NCBI GenBank assembly: GCA_036382575.1
Contig: DASVHL010000048.1
Coordinates: 1-31,991 of the forward strand
DNA: 31,991 nucleotides
Source of the DNA: UBA6022 sp036382575
GTDB taxonomy: Bacteria > Patescibacteriota > Saccharimonadia > Saccharimonadales > Saccharimonadaceae
Direction of reading: 5' to 3'
Positions 6,679 to 14,814 of the stretch are shown one piece after another. The position numbers and the translations under genes are program-made. Position 1 is the stretch's first letter. The number at the start of each line of letters is the position of its first letter. The notes under the pieces are model-generated. The model was not told the DNA's origin and did no database searches. It saw only the letters and a program-made list of their open reading frames with translations.

Positions 6679-7828
6679 GAACAACTCCTTTCGGAATTTT
6701 AACAATAAACTCCGTACCGACATCCAGCTCCGAGTTTACTTTAATCGTACCTTTATGGAGCGCAATGATTTTTTTAGTCCAATATAGCCCCAGGCCAGTA
6801 CCACCGACGATTTCAGACAGTCGATTTGGGATGCGGTTAAACTTATCGAACACGTGCTTAATATCATGAGGTGCTATGCCAACACCATTATCTTTGATAC
6901 TGATCTCGGCATAACTTCTCGTTTCGTGAAGACTAATTGTAATCGTGCCACCTTCATCGGTGTATTTGCTGGCATTATCAATCAAGTTTTCAAGGGCCAT
7001 GCGAATACGCGGTTCGTCGATGTAGATATCAGCCACAGGCTGCTGTTCGATAATTGTCACTACCTGCTTACGGCTTTCAAACACATCCCGTAACCCTTCA
7101 AGAACGTCATTGATAGTGGCCCTTAGGCTGACGAATGATTTACTCAAACTTACTTTCCCGGCGTCAACCTGCGCGGTGCGAAGTAGGGAATTGACGAGAT
7201 CAATTTGTCGCTCGTTGCTATCATAGGCTTTTTGTACAAATGCCAGCTGCTGATCGGTTAACGGTCCTGCGTAACCTTCAATTAGCATGCCAAGGAACTG
7301 CTTGATGCCTGTTGCTGGCGTACGTAGTTGGTGTGAGGCGAGAGTGACGAATTCATCTTTGACACTATTGAGAAGCTCTAGCTCGACATGCTGATATTTA
7401 AGCATTTTATTGGCGACAATAAGGGCATCATTGTTGCGTTTTCTGTCTGTAATATCCCTTGTAATATTTGCAAATCCGATCAAACCGCCACTGTCATTAA
7501 ATAGCGCAGTAGTAACAGCACTCGCCCAAAAGCGAGTGCCATCTTTTTTGACGAGCCAGTCTTGATCTTCAACATGCCCAGAGCGTGTTGCACGAAGCAA
7601 CTCCTTATCAGGCTCCTTTGCCTTGATACTGGTGGGTGTATAAAGGATTGAGATGTGTTTGCCGATGATCTCATCTGCGCTGTAGCCGATAATACTTTCG
7701 GCGCCACTGTTCCAGGTTTCAATATAACCAGAGGGGTCAAGGAGAAAGATAGCATAGATTTCTATGCGGTCTACCATAAGCTGATATTTGCTTATATCTC
7801 TTTCGTGAGCTTCTCGTTGGGGACCCAT
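6671..7828 (-). CDS. Soluble PAS-domain sensor histidine kinase
   Basis: The 385-residue protein has no transmembrane segment. A PAS domain covers about 12-130 (DPSGYIETWN, GY-x5-IIGKH, KDGTRFWA, ending in the PAC signature ITRDITDRK). A coiled linker leads to HisKA with phospho-acceptor H166 in LASHQLRTP. The HATPase domain has the N-box N281-N285 (ENLIDNASKY), G1 D313-x-G-x-G, the F-box FDKF (327-330) and G2 GGTGLGL (342-348). It autophosphorylates on His in response to a cytosolic signal sensed by PAS; the ligand cannot be read. AAAGGAA precedes the ATG. It forms an operon with the receiver at 6292 and is a clear paralogue of the kinase at 31617. Confidence 0.95.
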   Translation of the reverse strand: MGPQREAHERDISKYQLMVDRIEIYAIFLLDPSGYIETWNSGAESIIGYSADEIIGKHISILYTPTSIKAKEPDKELLRATRSGHVEDQDWLVKKDGTRFWASAVTTALFNDSGGLIGFANITRDITDRKRNNDALIVANKMLKYQHVELELLNSVKDEFVTLASHQLRTPATGIKQFLGMLIEGYAGPLTDQQLAFVQKAYDSNERQIDLVNSLLRTAQVDAGKVSLSKSFVSLRATINDVLEGLRDVFESRKQVVTIIEQQPVADIYIDEPRIRMALENLIDNASKYTDEGGTITISLHETRSYAEISIKDNGVGIAPHDIKHVFDKFNRIPNRLSEIVGGTGLGLYWTKKIIALHKGTIKVNSELDVGTEFIVKIPKGVVRV

Positions 7829-7940
7829 ATGTGTTTCCTTTGTAGGAACGCTTAGATAGTTGAACGGAAGTGAAAACGGTATCTATCTATGATTGTATAA
7901 CAAGATTGCAGATTAGCAAGTAAACTTTTTACAATTCCTA

Positions 7941-9602
7941 TTAGGGAAGCTGAATAGTGAACGTTGAGCCGTGATGCAGCTTAGAGTTTAGCGTAATTGT
8001 ACCACCATGTAAGGTGATAATTTCTTTAGCCCAGTAAAGTCCTAGTCCAGTGCCAGATGCGGATATCGACATAGCATTGTGGATCCGGCTAAACTTCTTA
8101 AATAGCAACGCCTGGTCCTTTTTGGCGATACCCACACCCTGATCAATAATGGTAATTTCTGTCATACCTTTACGCGCAACACTGACGGTGATCGTTGTAT
8201 TTTCGCCAGAATATTTACTGGCATTATCAATCAGGTTTTCAATCACCATACGGATAAATCGGCGATCAACTTCGGCTTTGATAGGTTCATGGGGTGGAAT
8301 AAATACGATATTTTGCTGCTTGGCACCTAGCGTGTGTCGTAGTTCGTCAATTACATCCTTAATAAGTAGTTCAAGACTACACGTTTCCTTGCTGAGCAGT
8401 ACTTTACCGGCGTCGACAGTTGCAACCTTTAATAGATCATCGATGATCTGTAGCTGCCGGTCATTGCTGGTGTAGGCTTGATCAAGCATTTTCATTTGAG
8501 TTTCCGTTGGCTCATCGGCATAACCACCCATCAGCATGCCAATATACATTTTGACACCAGTAGCTGGAGTACGAAGTTGGTGTGAGGCAAGACGGATAAA
8601 CTCATCTTTGGCGGCATTCAATTCCAGTAGATCGTGCTGCTGGCGGGTGAGGATTTCGGTGCGCTCTTCCAGTTCAGATTTCTTTTGCATATTAATTTTG
8701 ACGTCCTCAATGTCAGTACTCGATCCCACCCACATGGTTACTTCGCCTTTTTCATTACGCATGGCATCGGCTCGCGATAGATGCCAGTGGTAAATACCAT
8801 CGGCACGCTTAATGCGCACTTCTTGGGCAATTGTTTCCCCGGTTTTGTAGGCTTTTAGCCAGGCGCTAACGACGTGTTTAGCATCTGTAGGGTGAAGTAT
8901 TTTTCCCAGTCCTTGTGCGAGTATTGTTTTGGTAGGGATGCCGGTGTAGGCTTCCCAGCGAGGGCTCACATAATCTAGTTTGCCGTCTGGTCTGGCGGTA
9001 AAAATCATTGTTGATAATGATTCGGCCATGAACCGGAATCGACCTTCACTTTCGGCCAGTGCAGCCTCTGATTTGATACGTTCATGAATCTCGTTTTCTT
9101 TTTCAGCCAAAGCCGCCTGTAGGCTTTTACGGGCAATATCCAGTTTTCGTGTAATGTTACGATGTGCGGTTACGGATGCTTCAGCTTGTTGCACGTAGCG
9201 ATTTGATTGGTGGGCTGATTGTTCGTAGTGGAACACAGTCGCAAGCAGAGGGAGTAACTGTCGCAGACCGGCGACCATTTTTTCCGATGGGTGATCACCA
9301 ACGATAGCAATGGCAAGTCGGCCATGATGCGACAGGACGGTGACCTTTATGGTCGCGTTTTGATGATCTGGTTTTGGAATTGTCGTGCTGTATGTTCCAG
9401 TTTTCGTACAGCGGTCAAGAAAATGCTGCCACGTCTCGTTCTGGATTGAATCTTTATCAAATCCCGGTGCTGGTAAAAACACCCCAGATACACCGTCACG
9501 GATAAAAATAATAAAATCATCAGCTTCTAGCTTGGCTGCAAGGAGTTTTGCAACAGCACTACGTTCGGATACGGTCGTTAATTGACTAAGCAGTGTAAGC
9601 AT
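7941..9602 (-). CDS. Soluble histidine kinase with N-terminal GAF-like region and PAS domain
   Basis: The 553-residue protein lacks transmembrane helices. Residues 1-125 look like a divergent GAF domain. A coiled coil follows (about 130-185), then a PAS/PAC domain (about 186-302, with HPTDA and a W-V-G-S-S-T-D-I-E-D end). Next come HisKA with H341 in LASHQLRTP and a HATPase domain with N-box N460, G1 D487-x-G-x-G and G2 SGTGLGL (516-522). The catalytic core is very like the kinase at 6671 (shared DEF-x3-LASHQLRTPATG), so the two are duplicates with different sensors. No receiver gene directly follows. There is no Shine-Dalgarno; a TTTAAT box (9616-9611) lies eight bases before the ATG. Confidence 0.93.
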   Translation of the reverse strand: MLTLLSQLTTVSERSAVAKLLAAKLEADDFIIFIRDGVSGVFLPAPGFDKDSIQNETWQHFLDRCTKTGTYSTTIPKPDHQNATIKVTVLSHHGRLAIAIVGDHPSEKMVAGLRQLLPLLATVFHYEQSAHQSNRYVQQAEASVTAHRNITRKLDIARKSLQAALAEKENEIHERIKSEAALAESEGRFRFMAESLSTMIFTARPDGKLDYVSPRWEAYTGIPTKTILAQGLGKILHPTDAKHVVSAWLKAYKTGETIAQEVRIKRADGIYHWHLSRADAMRNEKGEVTMWVGSSTDIEDVKINMQKKSELEERTEILTRQQHDLLELNAAKDEFIRLASHQLRTPATGVKMYIGMLMGGYADEPTETQMKMLDQAYTSNDRQLQIIDDLLKVATVDAGKVLLSKETCSLELLIKDVIDELRHTLGAKQQNIVFIPPHEPIKAEVDRRFIRMVIENLIDNASKYSGENTTITVSVARKGMTEITIIDQGVGIAKKDQALLFKKFSRIHNAMSISASGTGLGLYWAKEIITLHGGTITLNSKLHHGSTFTIQLP

Positions 9603-9767
9603 ATATGACGATTAAATGATGAACACTAAATAATACGTCTTATTATTATATCACTACATACCATCCATCTGACACACGAGCAGACATTATGAAATAGTAA
9701 AAAATATTACAGAACCCCTGGTGGGATGACTGTTATCTTAGACGTAGAATTAGCGGAGGTGCTGCAT

Positions 9768-10151
9768 ATGAAGCAAGTGCTGATCATCACAACGACACTG
9801 CTAATTGGGGCGATGTTATTCGATGGGCTGTATTATCCCAACTCGCCGCTGATGTGGCTGGCATCCACAGATACCGTGTACGCTTATGTGCGACTTGGAC
9901 TGATGATATGCCTGCTAGGTCTGTTGGTGTTTCGCCCGCCTCGCTTATTCTACAATCGAGTCTTTCTAGGTGTGCTTGCAGGTGGACTTGCAGCAATCAC
10001 CTGTGTACTGGTCGGTGAGTACACGATTGAGTTTCTCGATGCAATTATCTTTATCGAGGTCGCAATTATTTTTATGATTGAAGCACTTGAAACAGATCAA
10101 TTGACACTCCGACAGCTTGAGGCAAAATCTACACTTCTGGGGCAAGCCTAG
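9768..10151 (+). CDS. Four-helix membrane protein of unknown function, 127 aa
   Basis: Four hydrophobic segments are visible, about residues 3-20, 38-54, 63-83 and 88-106, followed by a short charged helical tail (LETDQLTLRQLEAKST). No family is recognised. The start at ATG 9768 has a GGAGGTG site nine bases upstream; an earlier in-frame ATG has none. It is followed after 145 bp by the receiver at 10297 and lies divergent from the kinase at 7941, so a sensing role is possible but not shown. Confidence 0.65.
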   Translation: MKQVLIITTTLLIGAMLFDGLYYPNSPLMWLASTDTVYAYVRLGLMICLLGLLVFRPPRLFYNRVFLGVLAGGLAAITCVLVGEYTIEFLDAIIFIEVAIIFMIEALETDQLTLRQLEAKSTLLGQA

Positions 10152-10296
10152 TGACTTAATACACTTCTCGGACTTGTCACATAGATATTTAATGGTATTT
10201 TAATAAATACGTTATATAGTAGGAAGAACTGGATTTCCAGTATAACGTGTATTTTAGCTAGTAGGCGACACAAGATAAGGTATAAATGAGGCAATA

Positions 10297-10683
10297 ATGG
10301 CAAAAAATACTCCCAACATTCTGATTATCGAAGATGACCCGGCGCTGAATCAGGCGTACGAAACGATCTTGCGCACTGCTGGATATAGTGTTCAAACAGC
10401 GTTTGACGGGGAAGAGGCACTCGACCTGGTGGCCGATAGCGAACCTGATATTATTTTTCTCGATCTGCGCATGCCGACCTTGGATGGTATCGGCTTTCTC
10501 CGTGCATACAAACCCACGACAGACCATAAGAGTGTAAAGATTATTATTTTCAGTAATTATGATTTGCAAACCGAGATCGATGAAGCGTACAACCTTGGGG
10601 CGGATCGTTACGTGCTAAAAGCCTGGGCTTCGCCAAAAGAGCTCATCAAAATTGTCGAAGATACCGTTGCCACGACAAAATAG
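10297..10683 (+). CDS. Single-domain response regulator (CheY-like receiver)
   Basis: The 128-residue REC domain has the acidic pair in IIEDD (13-14), phospho-acceptor D56 in FLDLRMP, S86 in FSNYD and K108 in VLKAW. It is the closest relative in the window of the receiver at 2041, sharing the unusual FSNYD-x5-D-E and YVLKAWASP blocks. TATAAA (10281-10286) and GAGG stand just before the ATG, giving a very short leader. It ends 4 bp before the convergent crp-type gene. No output domain is present; the kinase partner is unknown, though the soluble kinases nearby are candidates. Confidence 0.92.
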   Translation: MAKNTPNILIIEDDPALNQAYETILRTAGYSVQTAFDGEEALDLVADSEPDIIFLDLRMPTLDGIGFLRAYKPTTDHKSVKIIIFSNYDLQTEIDEAYNLGADRYVLKAWASPKELIKIVEDTVATTK

Positions 10684-10687
10684 CTCG

Positions 10688-11353
10688 TTATTTGAGTGAC
10701 AAATCTTTAAACGTGTCTTCACCTACGAAGCGTTCAAGTTTGCTTTTGTTAATAACATAGGTGAATTTGCTGTATTGAATCACACCTTTTTTCTTGAGCA
10801 ACTTTAGATTAACAGCTGTACTTTCGCGGGTAAGACCAACAAGGCTCGCGATCATCGATTGAGTCATTTTGATATCAATTGTAAACAGACCGGGCGTTTT
10901 TTCGATACTGTGACGGAAAATAAGGTAATACAGAGTAAGACCGATTTTTTCGGCAGCGCGTGATTGTTCAAGGGCGGTAATGCGGAGCAGAAGCGCCGTG
11001 TACTCGTTAATGCTAAATTTCAGAATTGAGGCTGTTAGCGCGGGGTCGCGAGCAACTGCCTCGAGAACATCGTGTTTTGACGCCGTAACAACTTCAGTAT
11101 CGTTCATAGCTTCATAGTAGAATAGCGTATTAGTAACTTCACCAAAGATCCATGGTAGGGGAAAGATATCACCTTTACCGTGCAAGGCGATCGTACGCTC
11201 TTCACCAGCGGTTGTAATAGTGTAGACACGGACGAGTCCACGGCGAATAATAAAGGCTGATCGAGGGATTTCACCCTGATACAGCAAAATGGAGCCCTTT
11301 TTGACAAAGCGTGTTAGCGTATGGGGTTTCAGGCTGTGTAACAGATTGTCCAT
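10688..11353 (-). CDS. Crp/Fnr family transcription regulator
   Basis: The 221-residue protein has an N-terminal cyclic-nucleotide-binding-type beta barrel (about 10-115, with the KKGSILLYQGE and RRGLVRVYTI turns), a long dimerisation helix (about 115-150) and a C-terminal winged helix. The recognition helix includes T-R176-E177-S, matching the Arg-Glu pair that Crp uses to read TGTGA. The effector pocket lacks the R-S-A cassette needed for cAMP, and there are no cysteines, so it is neither a classic cAMP receptor nor an Fe-S sensor. The signal is unknown. TGTGA-type sites occur upstream of this gene (11402), of the surface cluster (3041) and at 2444, so autoregulation and control of surface genes are inferred. 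Confidence 0.9.
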   Translation of the reverse strand: MDNLLHSLKPHTLTRFVKKGSILLYQGEIPRSAFIIRRGLVRVYTITTAGEERTIALHGKGDIFPLPWIFGEVTNTLFYYEAMNDTEVVTASKHDVLEAVARDPALTASILKFSINEYTALLLRITALEQSRAAEKIGLTLYYLIFRHSIEKTPGLFTIDIKMTQSMIASLVGLTRESTAVNLKLLKKKGVIQYSKFTYVINKSKLERFVGEDTFKDLSLK

Positions 11354-11401
11354 AAAATGATATTCGCTACCTCTATCACTATCATACTACGAAACATAAA
11401 A

Positions 11402-11417
11402 TGTGAAAATTATAACA
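11402..11417. promoter_or_regulatory. Crp/Fnr-type operator site C
   Basis: TGTGA-AAATTA-TAACA has one mismatch from the Crp consensus. It is the same pattern as site A in the opposite orientation (TGTTA-N6-TCACA). It lies in the divergent gap between crp and corA, about 50 bp from the crp start, where it could control either gene. A TATGAT box for crp is at 11386-11381, so the site would overlap its -35 region. Confidence 0.5.
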
Positions 11418-11446
11418 CCCGCGTAGTCAACTAGGGTAAAACGCGA

Positions 11447-11452
11447 TATACT
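11447..11452 (+). promoter_or_regulatory. -10 box TATACT of the CorA gene
   Basis: TATACT ends eight bases before the ATG at 11461. A weak TAGTCA lies 17 bp upstream. The mRNA would be leaderless or nearly so. Confidence 0.55.
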
Positions 11453-11460
11453 GCTTATGT

Positions 11461-12381
11461 ATGTTGAAATATTATGTCAAGCACAGCGAGGCTGAGCAGT
11501 ATCAGCAGGTGTCGGCGCCACCAAAGGCGAATGCCTGGATCCACGGCGAAGGAGTTGACGAGACTGACCTGCGTCTTTTGTCGAGCACGTACGGTATGGA
11601 CTATAACGTTCTCCGTGATGTGCTGGACGTAAACGAGCTGCCGCGCGTTGAAGTGCATGACGATAGCCTCTATGTCTTTGTACGCACCGCTCAGCGTGGC
11701 AAGCACGGCCAGGTGGTGACAACGCCAGTCTTATTAGCGGTTAAAGATGCCGTCTTTGTAAATGTTTCAATCGCGACAACGACTGACTACAAGCTTGCGA
11801 CACCAGTCCTTTCGGCTGCCAATGCTAATTCGACCGAATTACTGTTAGGAATGTTTGCAACGGTCGTGAGTGAATACGAGGCATTGATGCAGCGCACCGC
11901 TCGGCATATCTTTAATACCGGTCGACGTTTACGCACTCACGAGGTTACCAACCAGGATTTTATTACCTTTGTAACGGTAGAAGATAACTTAAATGAATAC
12001 CGTATGAATCTAACAGGGATGCTAGTAGTGGCCGAGCGTCTCAAAGATGTCTACCTAGAACCAAAAGATCACGAAGCACTCGAAGATGTCCTTCTGTACA
12101 TACGTCAGCTCCTCGTTTCGATCGACAGTCACAACCAAACAATCACTAGTATTCGTAATGCCTATGGCACGATCGCTAATAACGTTTTAAACCAACGCAT
12201 GAAGACATTAACCGTCTTTACGGTTTTGATCGCACTACCGAACGTTTTTTATGGAATGTACGGTATGAATGTCGCACTGCCATTCCAGGATTCGTCGTGG
12301 GCCTATGGTGCTATTGTAGTATTTACAATTATCGTTCTTTTCTCTGTTTATCTACTTGCGAAAAAGCTTAAAGTTTTCTAA
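11461..12381 (+). CDS. CorA-family divalent cation (Mg2+) transporter
   Basis: The 306-residue protein has a large N-terminal cytoplasmic alpha/beta domain and a long helix (about 190-235). Two C-terminal transmembrane helices follow, about 244-266 and 277-300. The signature loop Y-G-M-Y-G268-M-N270 between them is the CorA/MIT selectivity motif. The usual short C-terminal basic tail (KKLKVF) is present. Members form pentamers that admit Mg2+, Co2+ or Ni2+ at the plasma membrane; Mg2+ is the likeliest substrate. The gene is divergent from the Crp/Fnr regulator and shares the operator region with it. It lacks a Shine-Dalgarno and has a -10 box right before the start. Confidence 0.93.
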   Translation: MLKYYVKHSEAEQYQQVSAPPKANAWIHGEGVDETDLRLLSSTYGMDYNVLRDVLDVNELPRVEVHDDSLYVFVRTAQRGKHGQVVTTPVLLAVKDAVFVNVSIATTTDYKLATPVLSAANANSTELLLGMFATVVSEYEALMQRTARHIFNTGRRLRTHEVTNQDFITFVTVEDNLNEYRMNLTGMLVVAERLKDVYLEPKDHEALEDVLLYIRQLLVSIDSHNQTITSIRNAYGTIANNVLNQRMKTLTVFTVLIALPNVFYGMYGMNVALPFQDSSWAYGAIVVFTIIVLFSVYLLAKKLKVF

Positions 12382-12538
12382 TATATAAACAAGAGCGCGA
12401 TGGGTATCGCGCATGTCTTGACGCGCCAATAGTTTATTGGTAGTATAAATGATGTGTCTTGCGCCAAAAACACGCAAATTTTAATTTAAAGGTCGAAGCG
12501 CGCAGGGCTGTACATAGTACAAGGAGTACAACAAACCC

Positions 12539-12631
12539 ATGCCTATAGCTATCGAATTTGTTTCGTCACGAAGCAAAAAGATTGCAGTGGATGTGGTGCC
12601 TGCCGAATGGCAACTGTATATCGCACATTAG
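12539..12631 (+). CDS. Possible small ORF, 30 aa
   Basis: The ATG at 12539 has AAGGAG (12521-12526) 12 bases upstream, a little far. The product (MPIAIEFVSSRSKKIAVDVV, then PAEWQLYIAH) has the hydrophobic/charged alternation of a short beta peptide. It ends 47 bp before a strong terminator. TGTAC (12509-12513) can pair with either of two GTACA copies (12517-12521 or 12526-12530), the second placing the ribosome site in a loop. Translation is not certain; the region could equally be a non-coding RNA. Confidence 0.3.
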   Translation: MPIAIEFVSSRSKKIAVDVVPAEWQLYIAH

Positions 12632-12678
12632 AACGTGTGTTCACCCCGAAATCTATGTTAGATTTCATCAAAAAATTC

Positions 12679-12708
12679 AAAACACCCCAAGGCACCGGGG
12701 TGTTTTTT
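12679..12708 (+). terminator. Rho-independent terminator
   Basis: A 10-bp stem AAAACACCCC/GGGGTGTTTT (12679-12688 with 12697-12706) has an 8-base loop and continues in T. No confirmed gene precedes it directly, which implies a short transcript from the intergenic region. Confidence 0.9.
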
Positions 12709-12731
12709 GCTATATAGCACCCGCAACCTAC

Positions 12732-12761
12732 TTGACATACTTTTCATACTTGGGCTACACT
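12732..12761 (+). promoter_or_regulatory. Sigma-70-type promoter of the AbrB-MFS operon
   Basis: TTGACA (12732-12737) and TACACT (12756-12761) are separated by 18 bp. The leader before ATG 12799 is about 30 nt and contains GAAGAGG as ribosome site. Confidence 0.75.
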
Positions 12762-12798
12762 GGTGAATGAATAAAACTGTCTTGAAGAGGTAAAACAC

Positions 12799-13047
12799 AT
12801 GCACGACAAAAAATTATATGGGACCGCGACTGTTGGGACCAAGGGCCAGGTGGTCATTCCGGCTGAAGCTCGCGAGATTCTCGGAATCGAATCCGGTGAC
12901 CGTCTTTATGTTATTGGTTCAAAACAAGGTCAATGGATTGGCTTGATCCAAGAAGAGCAACTGCGTTCGATGATTGAACATCTGAGCGATAATATTGAAC
13001 GCTATAAAGATGTGTTGGAGAACCCAACTGAAGCGTCAGACAAGTAG
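12799..13047 (+). CDS. AbrB/MazE/SpoVT-type DNA-binding protein
   Basis: The 82-residue protein carries the swapped-hairpin AbrB fold in residues 6-52: GTATVGTKGQVVIPAEAREI, then LGI-x-SGDRLYVIG. The GQVVIP and LGI-x2-GD blocks are the family hallmark. A C-terminal helix follows. It binds DNA as a dimer. The stop lies seven bases before the MFS start, so it is the first gene of a two-gene operon and may regulate the exporter. An antitoxin role is less likely because no toxin gene follows. Confidence 0.9.
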   Translation: MHDKKLYGTATVGTKGQVVIPAEAREILGIESGDRLYVIGSKQGQWIGLIQEEQLRSMIEHLSDNIERYKDVLENPTEASDK

Positions 13048-13054
13048 CGCCGAT

Positions 13055-14752
13055 ATGAATCATCATCTTAGTTTACGTAACAAAATTATTATTATGATCT
13101 CGGTCATGGCCAGTTTGTTTTTGGTGGCCCTAGATCAGACGATTATTTCAACCGCACTTGGCAAGATTGTCGAAGATTTCGATGCCTTTTCATCACTAAG
13201 CTGGGTTGTTACGGCGTATCTAATCACCACGACCATTACCACGCCAATCGCTGGTAAGTTGTCTGACATGTTCGGCCGACGCTTGCTGCTACTGATCGGT
13301 GTGACGATTTTTGCCGTCGCTTCGTTGTTTAGCGGTATGAGTGGGGATATCACCCAGCTGATCGTCTGGCGTGCCGTTCAGGGTATCGGTGGTGGTATTA
13401 TCACCGCCAACGCCTTTACGATCATCGGTGACCTGTTTGCTGCCCGTGAGCGCGGCAAGTGGCAGGGAATGATCGGTGCGGTCTTTGGCGTGTCGTCAGT
13501 GGTTGGGCCATTGCTCGGTGGTTTCCTAACTGAATCGCACAATATTTTTGGTCTTGTAACCGATTGGCGCTGGACGTTCTATATCAACGTGCCAATTGCG
13601 ATCGCTGCCTTTACGGTGATTGCTATCTACTGTCCATCCCTCAAACACGAAAAGAAGCCGCGTGTCGACTATATTGGCGCCAGCTTGCTAGCTGTGGCTC
13701 TTGCAACACTAGTACTGGCGGTTGATAACACCGACAAGATCTTCGCAGATCTATTAACTAGTACTGGCATGAGCCTTGAAACGCTTCGTCTGATTATGGC
13801 CGCGATTGTGGTTGCCGCGACGACGGCCTTCATCTTTGTTGAGCGCCGTGCCAAAGAGCCGATTCTTGACCTGGCATTCTTTAAGAACAGGAACTTCTTG
13901 ATCCTATCTGGTATCGCCGCCTTTGTTGGTGCAGCTATGCTTGGTTCGATTATGTACCTAACTCAGTTTAACCAGCAGGTCTATGGCGCGAGTCCAACCA
14001 CCTCTGGATTGATGCTTCTACCAATGATCGCTGGGTTAATGGCCGTCAGTATTACGACGGGACAACTAGTCTCACGCTTCGGCAAATACAAACGCTTTAT
14101 GATCGGTGGATTCGTGGTTGCGACAGTGGCGATCGGCGCGCTGATTACGCTGACGCCAGCCAGTCAATTCATCCACGAAGCGATCATCATCTTCTTCGTT
14201 GGTGCAGGTATTGGTGCGGCTATGCCACTAATGAATATCGCGATTCAGAATGAATTCGAGCAAAAGGACCTTGGTATTGCTACTAGTTCTAGTCAGCTAT
14301 TCCGTGGACTAGGTTCAACTATTGGTGTGGCTGTCTTTGGTAGTATGTTGACGCTTGGTATAGGCAACCACCTGGGTGATATGAGTAAGGACGCCTATGT
14401 CCAGACCCTTAAGCAATCACCAGCAGCGAGCCAGATTATATCGAATCCGAATGACACGAACACGCTGCTTGTTTTGAATATGCCGACCACAAAGGCGCAG
14501 ATTAACGACGGGTTTGCAGCCAGTATGGCAGCAGTGAATGTGCCAGTGCCTGTGAAGGAACAACTAAAACAGGACTTTACTGTTAAACAAAATGAGTTTA
14601 GCGACAAGTTAGTCAATGCATTTTCAAAGAGTTTGCATACGATCTTTATCGTCACCTCAACCTTGATGTTCCTTGCATTACTGCTTGCGATTATGCTCAA
14701 GGAACATCCGCTTCGGATGGCTAAGCCAACCGAGACACCTGGCGAAATCTAA
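13055..14752 (+). CDS. DHA2-type (EmrB/QacA) drug efflux MFS transporter
   Basis: The 565-residue protein has about 14 hydrophobic helices, the DHA2 layout. Motifs: LDQTIISTALGKI in helix 1 (motif D1), GKLSDMFGRR in loop 2-3 (motif A), RAVQGIGGG in helix 4 (motif B) and VVGPLLGG in helix 5 (motif C, the antiporter signature). It should export drugs or other amphipathic compounds in exchange for protons. A long periplasmic loop lies before the last helix (about residues 450-525). The start is set at ATG 13055, just after the AbrB stop; an earlier in-frame ATG lies inside abrB. No good Shine-Dalgarno is present, so translation is probably coupled to abrB. Confidence 0.92.
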   Translation: MNHHLSLRNKIIIMISVMASLFLVALDQTIISTALGKIVEDFDAFSSLSWVVTAYLITTTITTPIAGKLSDMFGRRLLLLIGVTIFAVASLFSGMSGDITQLIVWRAVQGIGGGIITANAFTIIGDLFAARERGKWQGMIGAVFGVSSVVGPLLGGFLTESHNIFGLVTDWRWTFYINVPIAIAAFTVIAIYCPSLKHEKKPRVDYIGASLLAVALATLVLAVDNTDKIFADLLTSTGMSLETLRLIMAAIVVAATTAFIFVERRAKEPILDLAFFKNRNFLILSGIAAFVGAAMLGSIMYLTQFNQQVYGASPTTSGLMLLPMIAGLMAVSITTGQLVSRFGKYKRFMIGGFVVATVAIGALITLTPASQFIHEAIIIFFVGAGIGAAMPLMNIAIQNEFEQKDLGIATSSSQLFRGLGSTIGVAVFGSMLTLGIGNHLGDMSKDAYVQTLKQSPAASQIISNPNDTNTLLVLNMPTTKAQINDGFAASMAAVNVPVPVKEQLKQDFTVKQNEFSDKLVNAFSKSLHTIFIVTSTLMFLALLLAIMLKEHPLRMAKPTETPGEI

Positions 14753-14764
14753 AAACGACGCCCA

Positions 14765-14804
14765 ATTAAAATATCCCGCCGATAGAATGGCGGGATATTT
14801 TAAT
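14765..14804. terminator. Bidirectional terminator
   Basis: A perfect 16-bp stem (14765-14780 with 14789-14804) has a CCCGCC/GGCGGG core flanked by A and T tracts, with an 8-base loop. It serves the convergent MFS and DsbA-like genes. Confidence 0.95.
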
Positions 14805-14814
14805 GTGTTGACTA

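Larger units (their letters stand above)
12382..12798 (+). other. 417-bp intergenic region with a probable short transcript
   Basis: This is the longest stretch without a firm gene. It holds, in order, a hairpin GCGCGAT/ATCGCGC (12395-12401 with 12406-12412) without T-run, a candidate promoter TTGACG (12418-12423) with TAGTAT (12441-12446) at 17 bp, a possible 30-codon ORF at 12539, a strong terminator (12679-12708) and the AbrB promoter (12732-12761). A transcript of about 255 nt from near 12453 to 12708 is predicted. It matches no tmRNA, SRP, 6S or RNase P signature that I can recognise. Confidence 0.5.

Noticed and set aside
12541..12718. Open frame with a C-x2-C-x2-C motif and a plausible helical tail (start ATG 12607)
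   Set aside because: Its last residues are encoded by the terminator hairpin and T-run, there is no ribosome site before the ATG, and no start codon lies upstream of the Cys motif.
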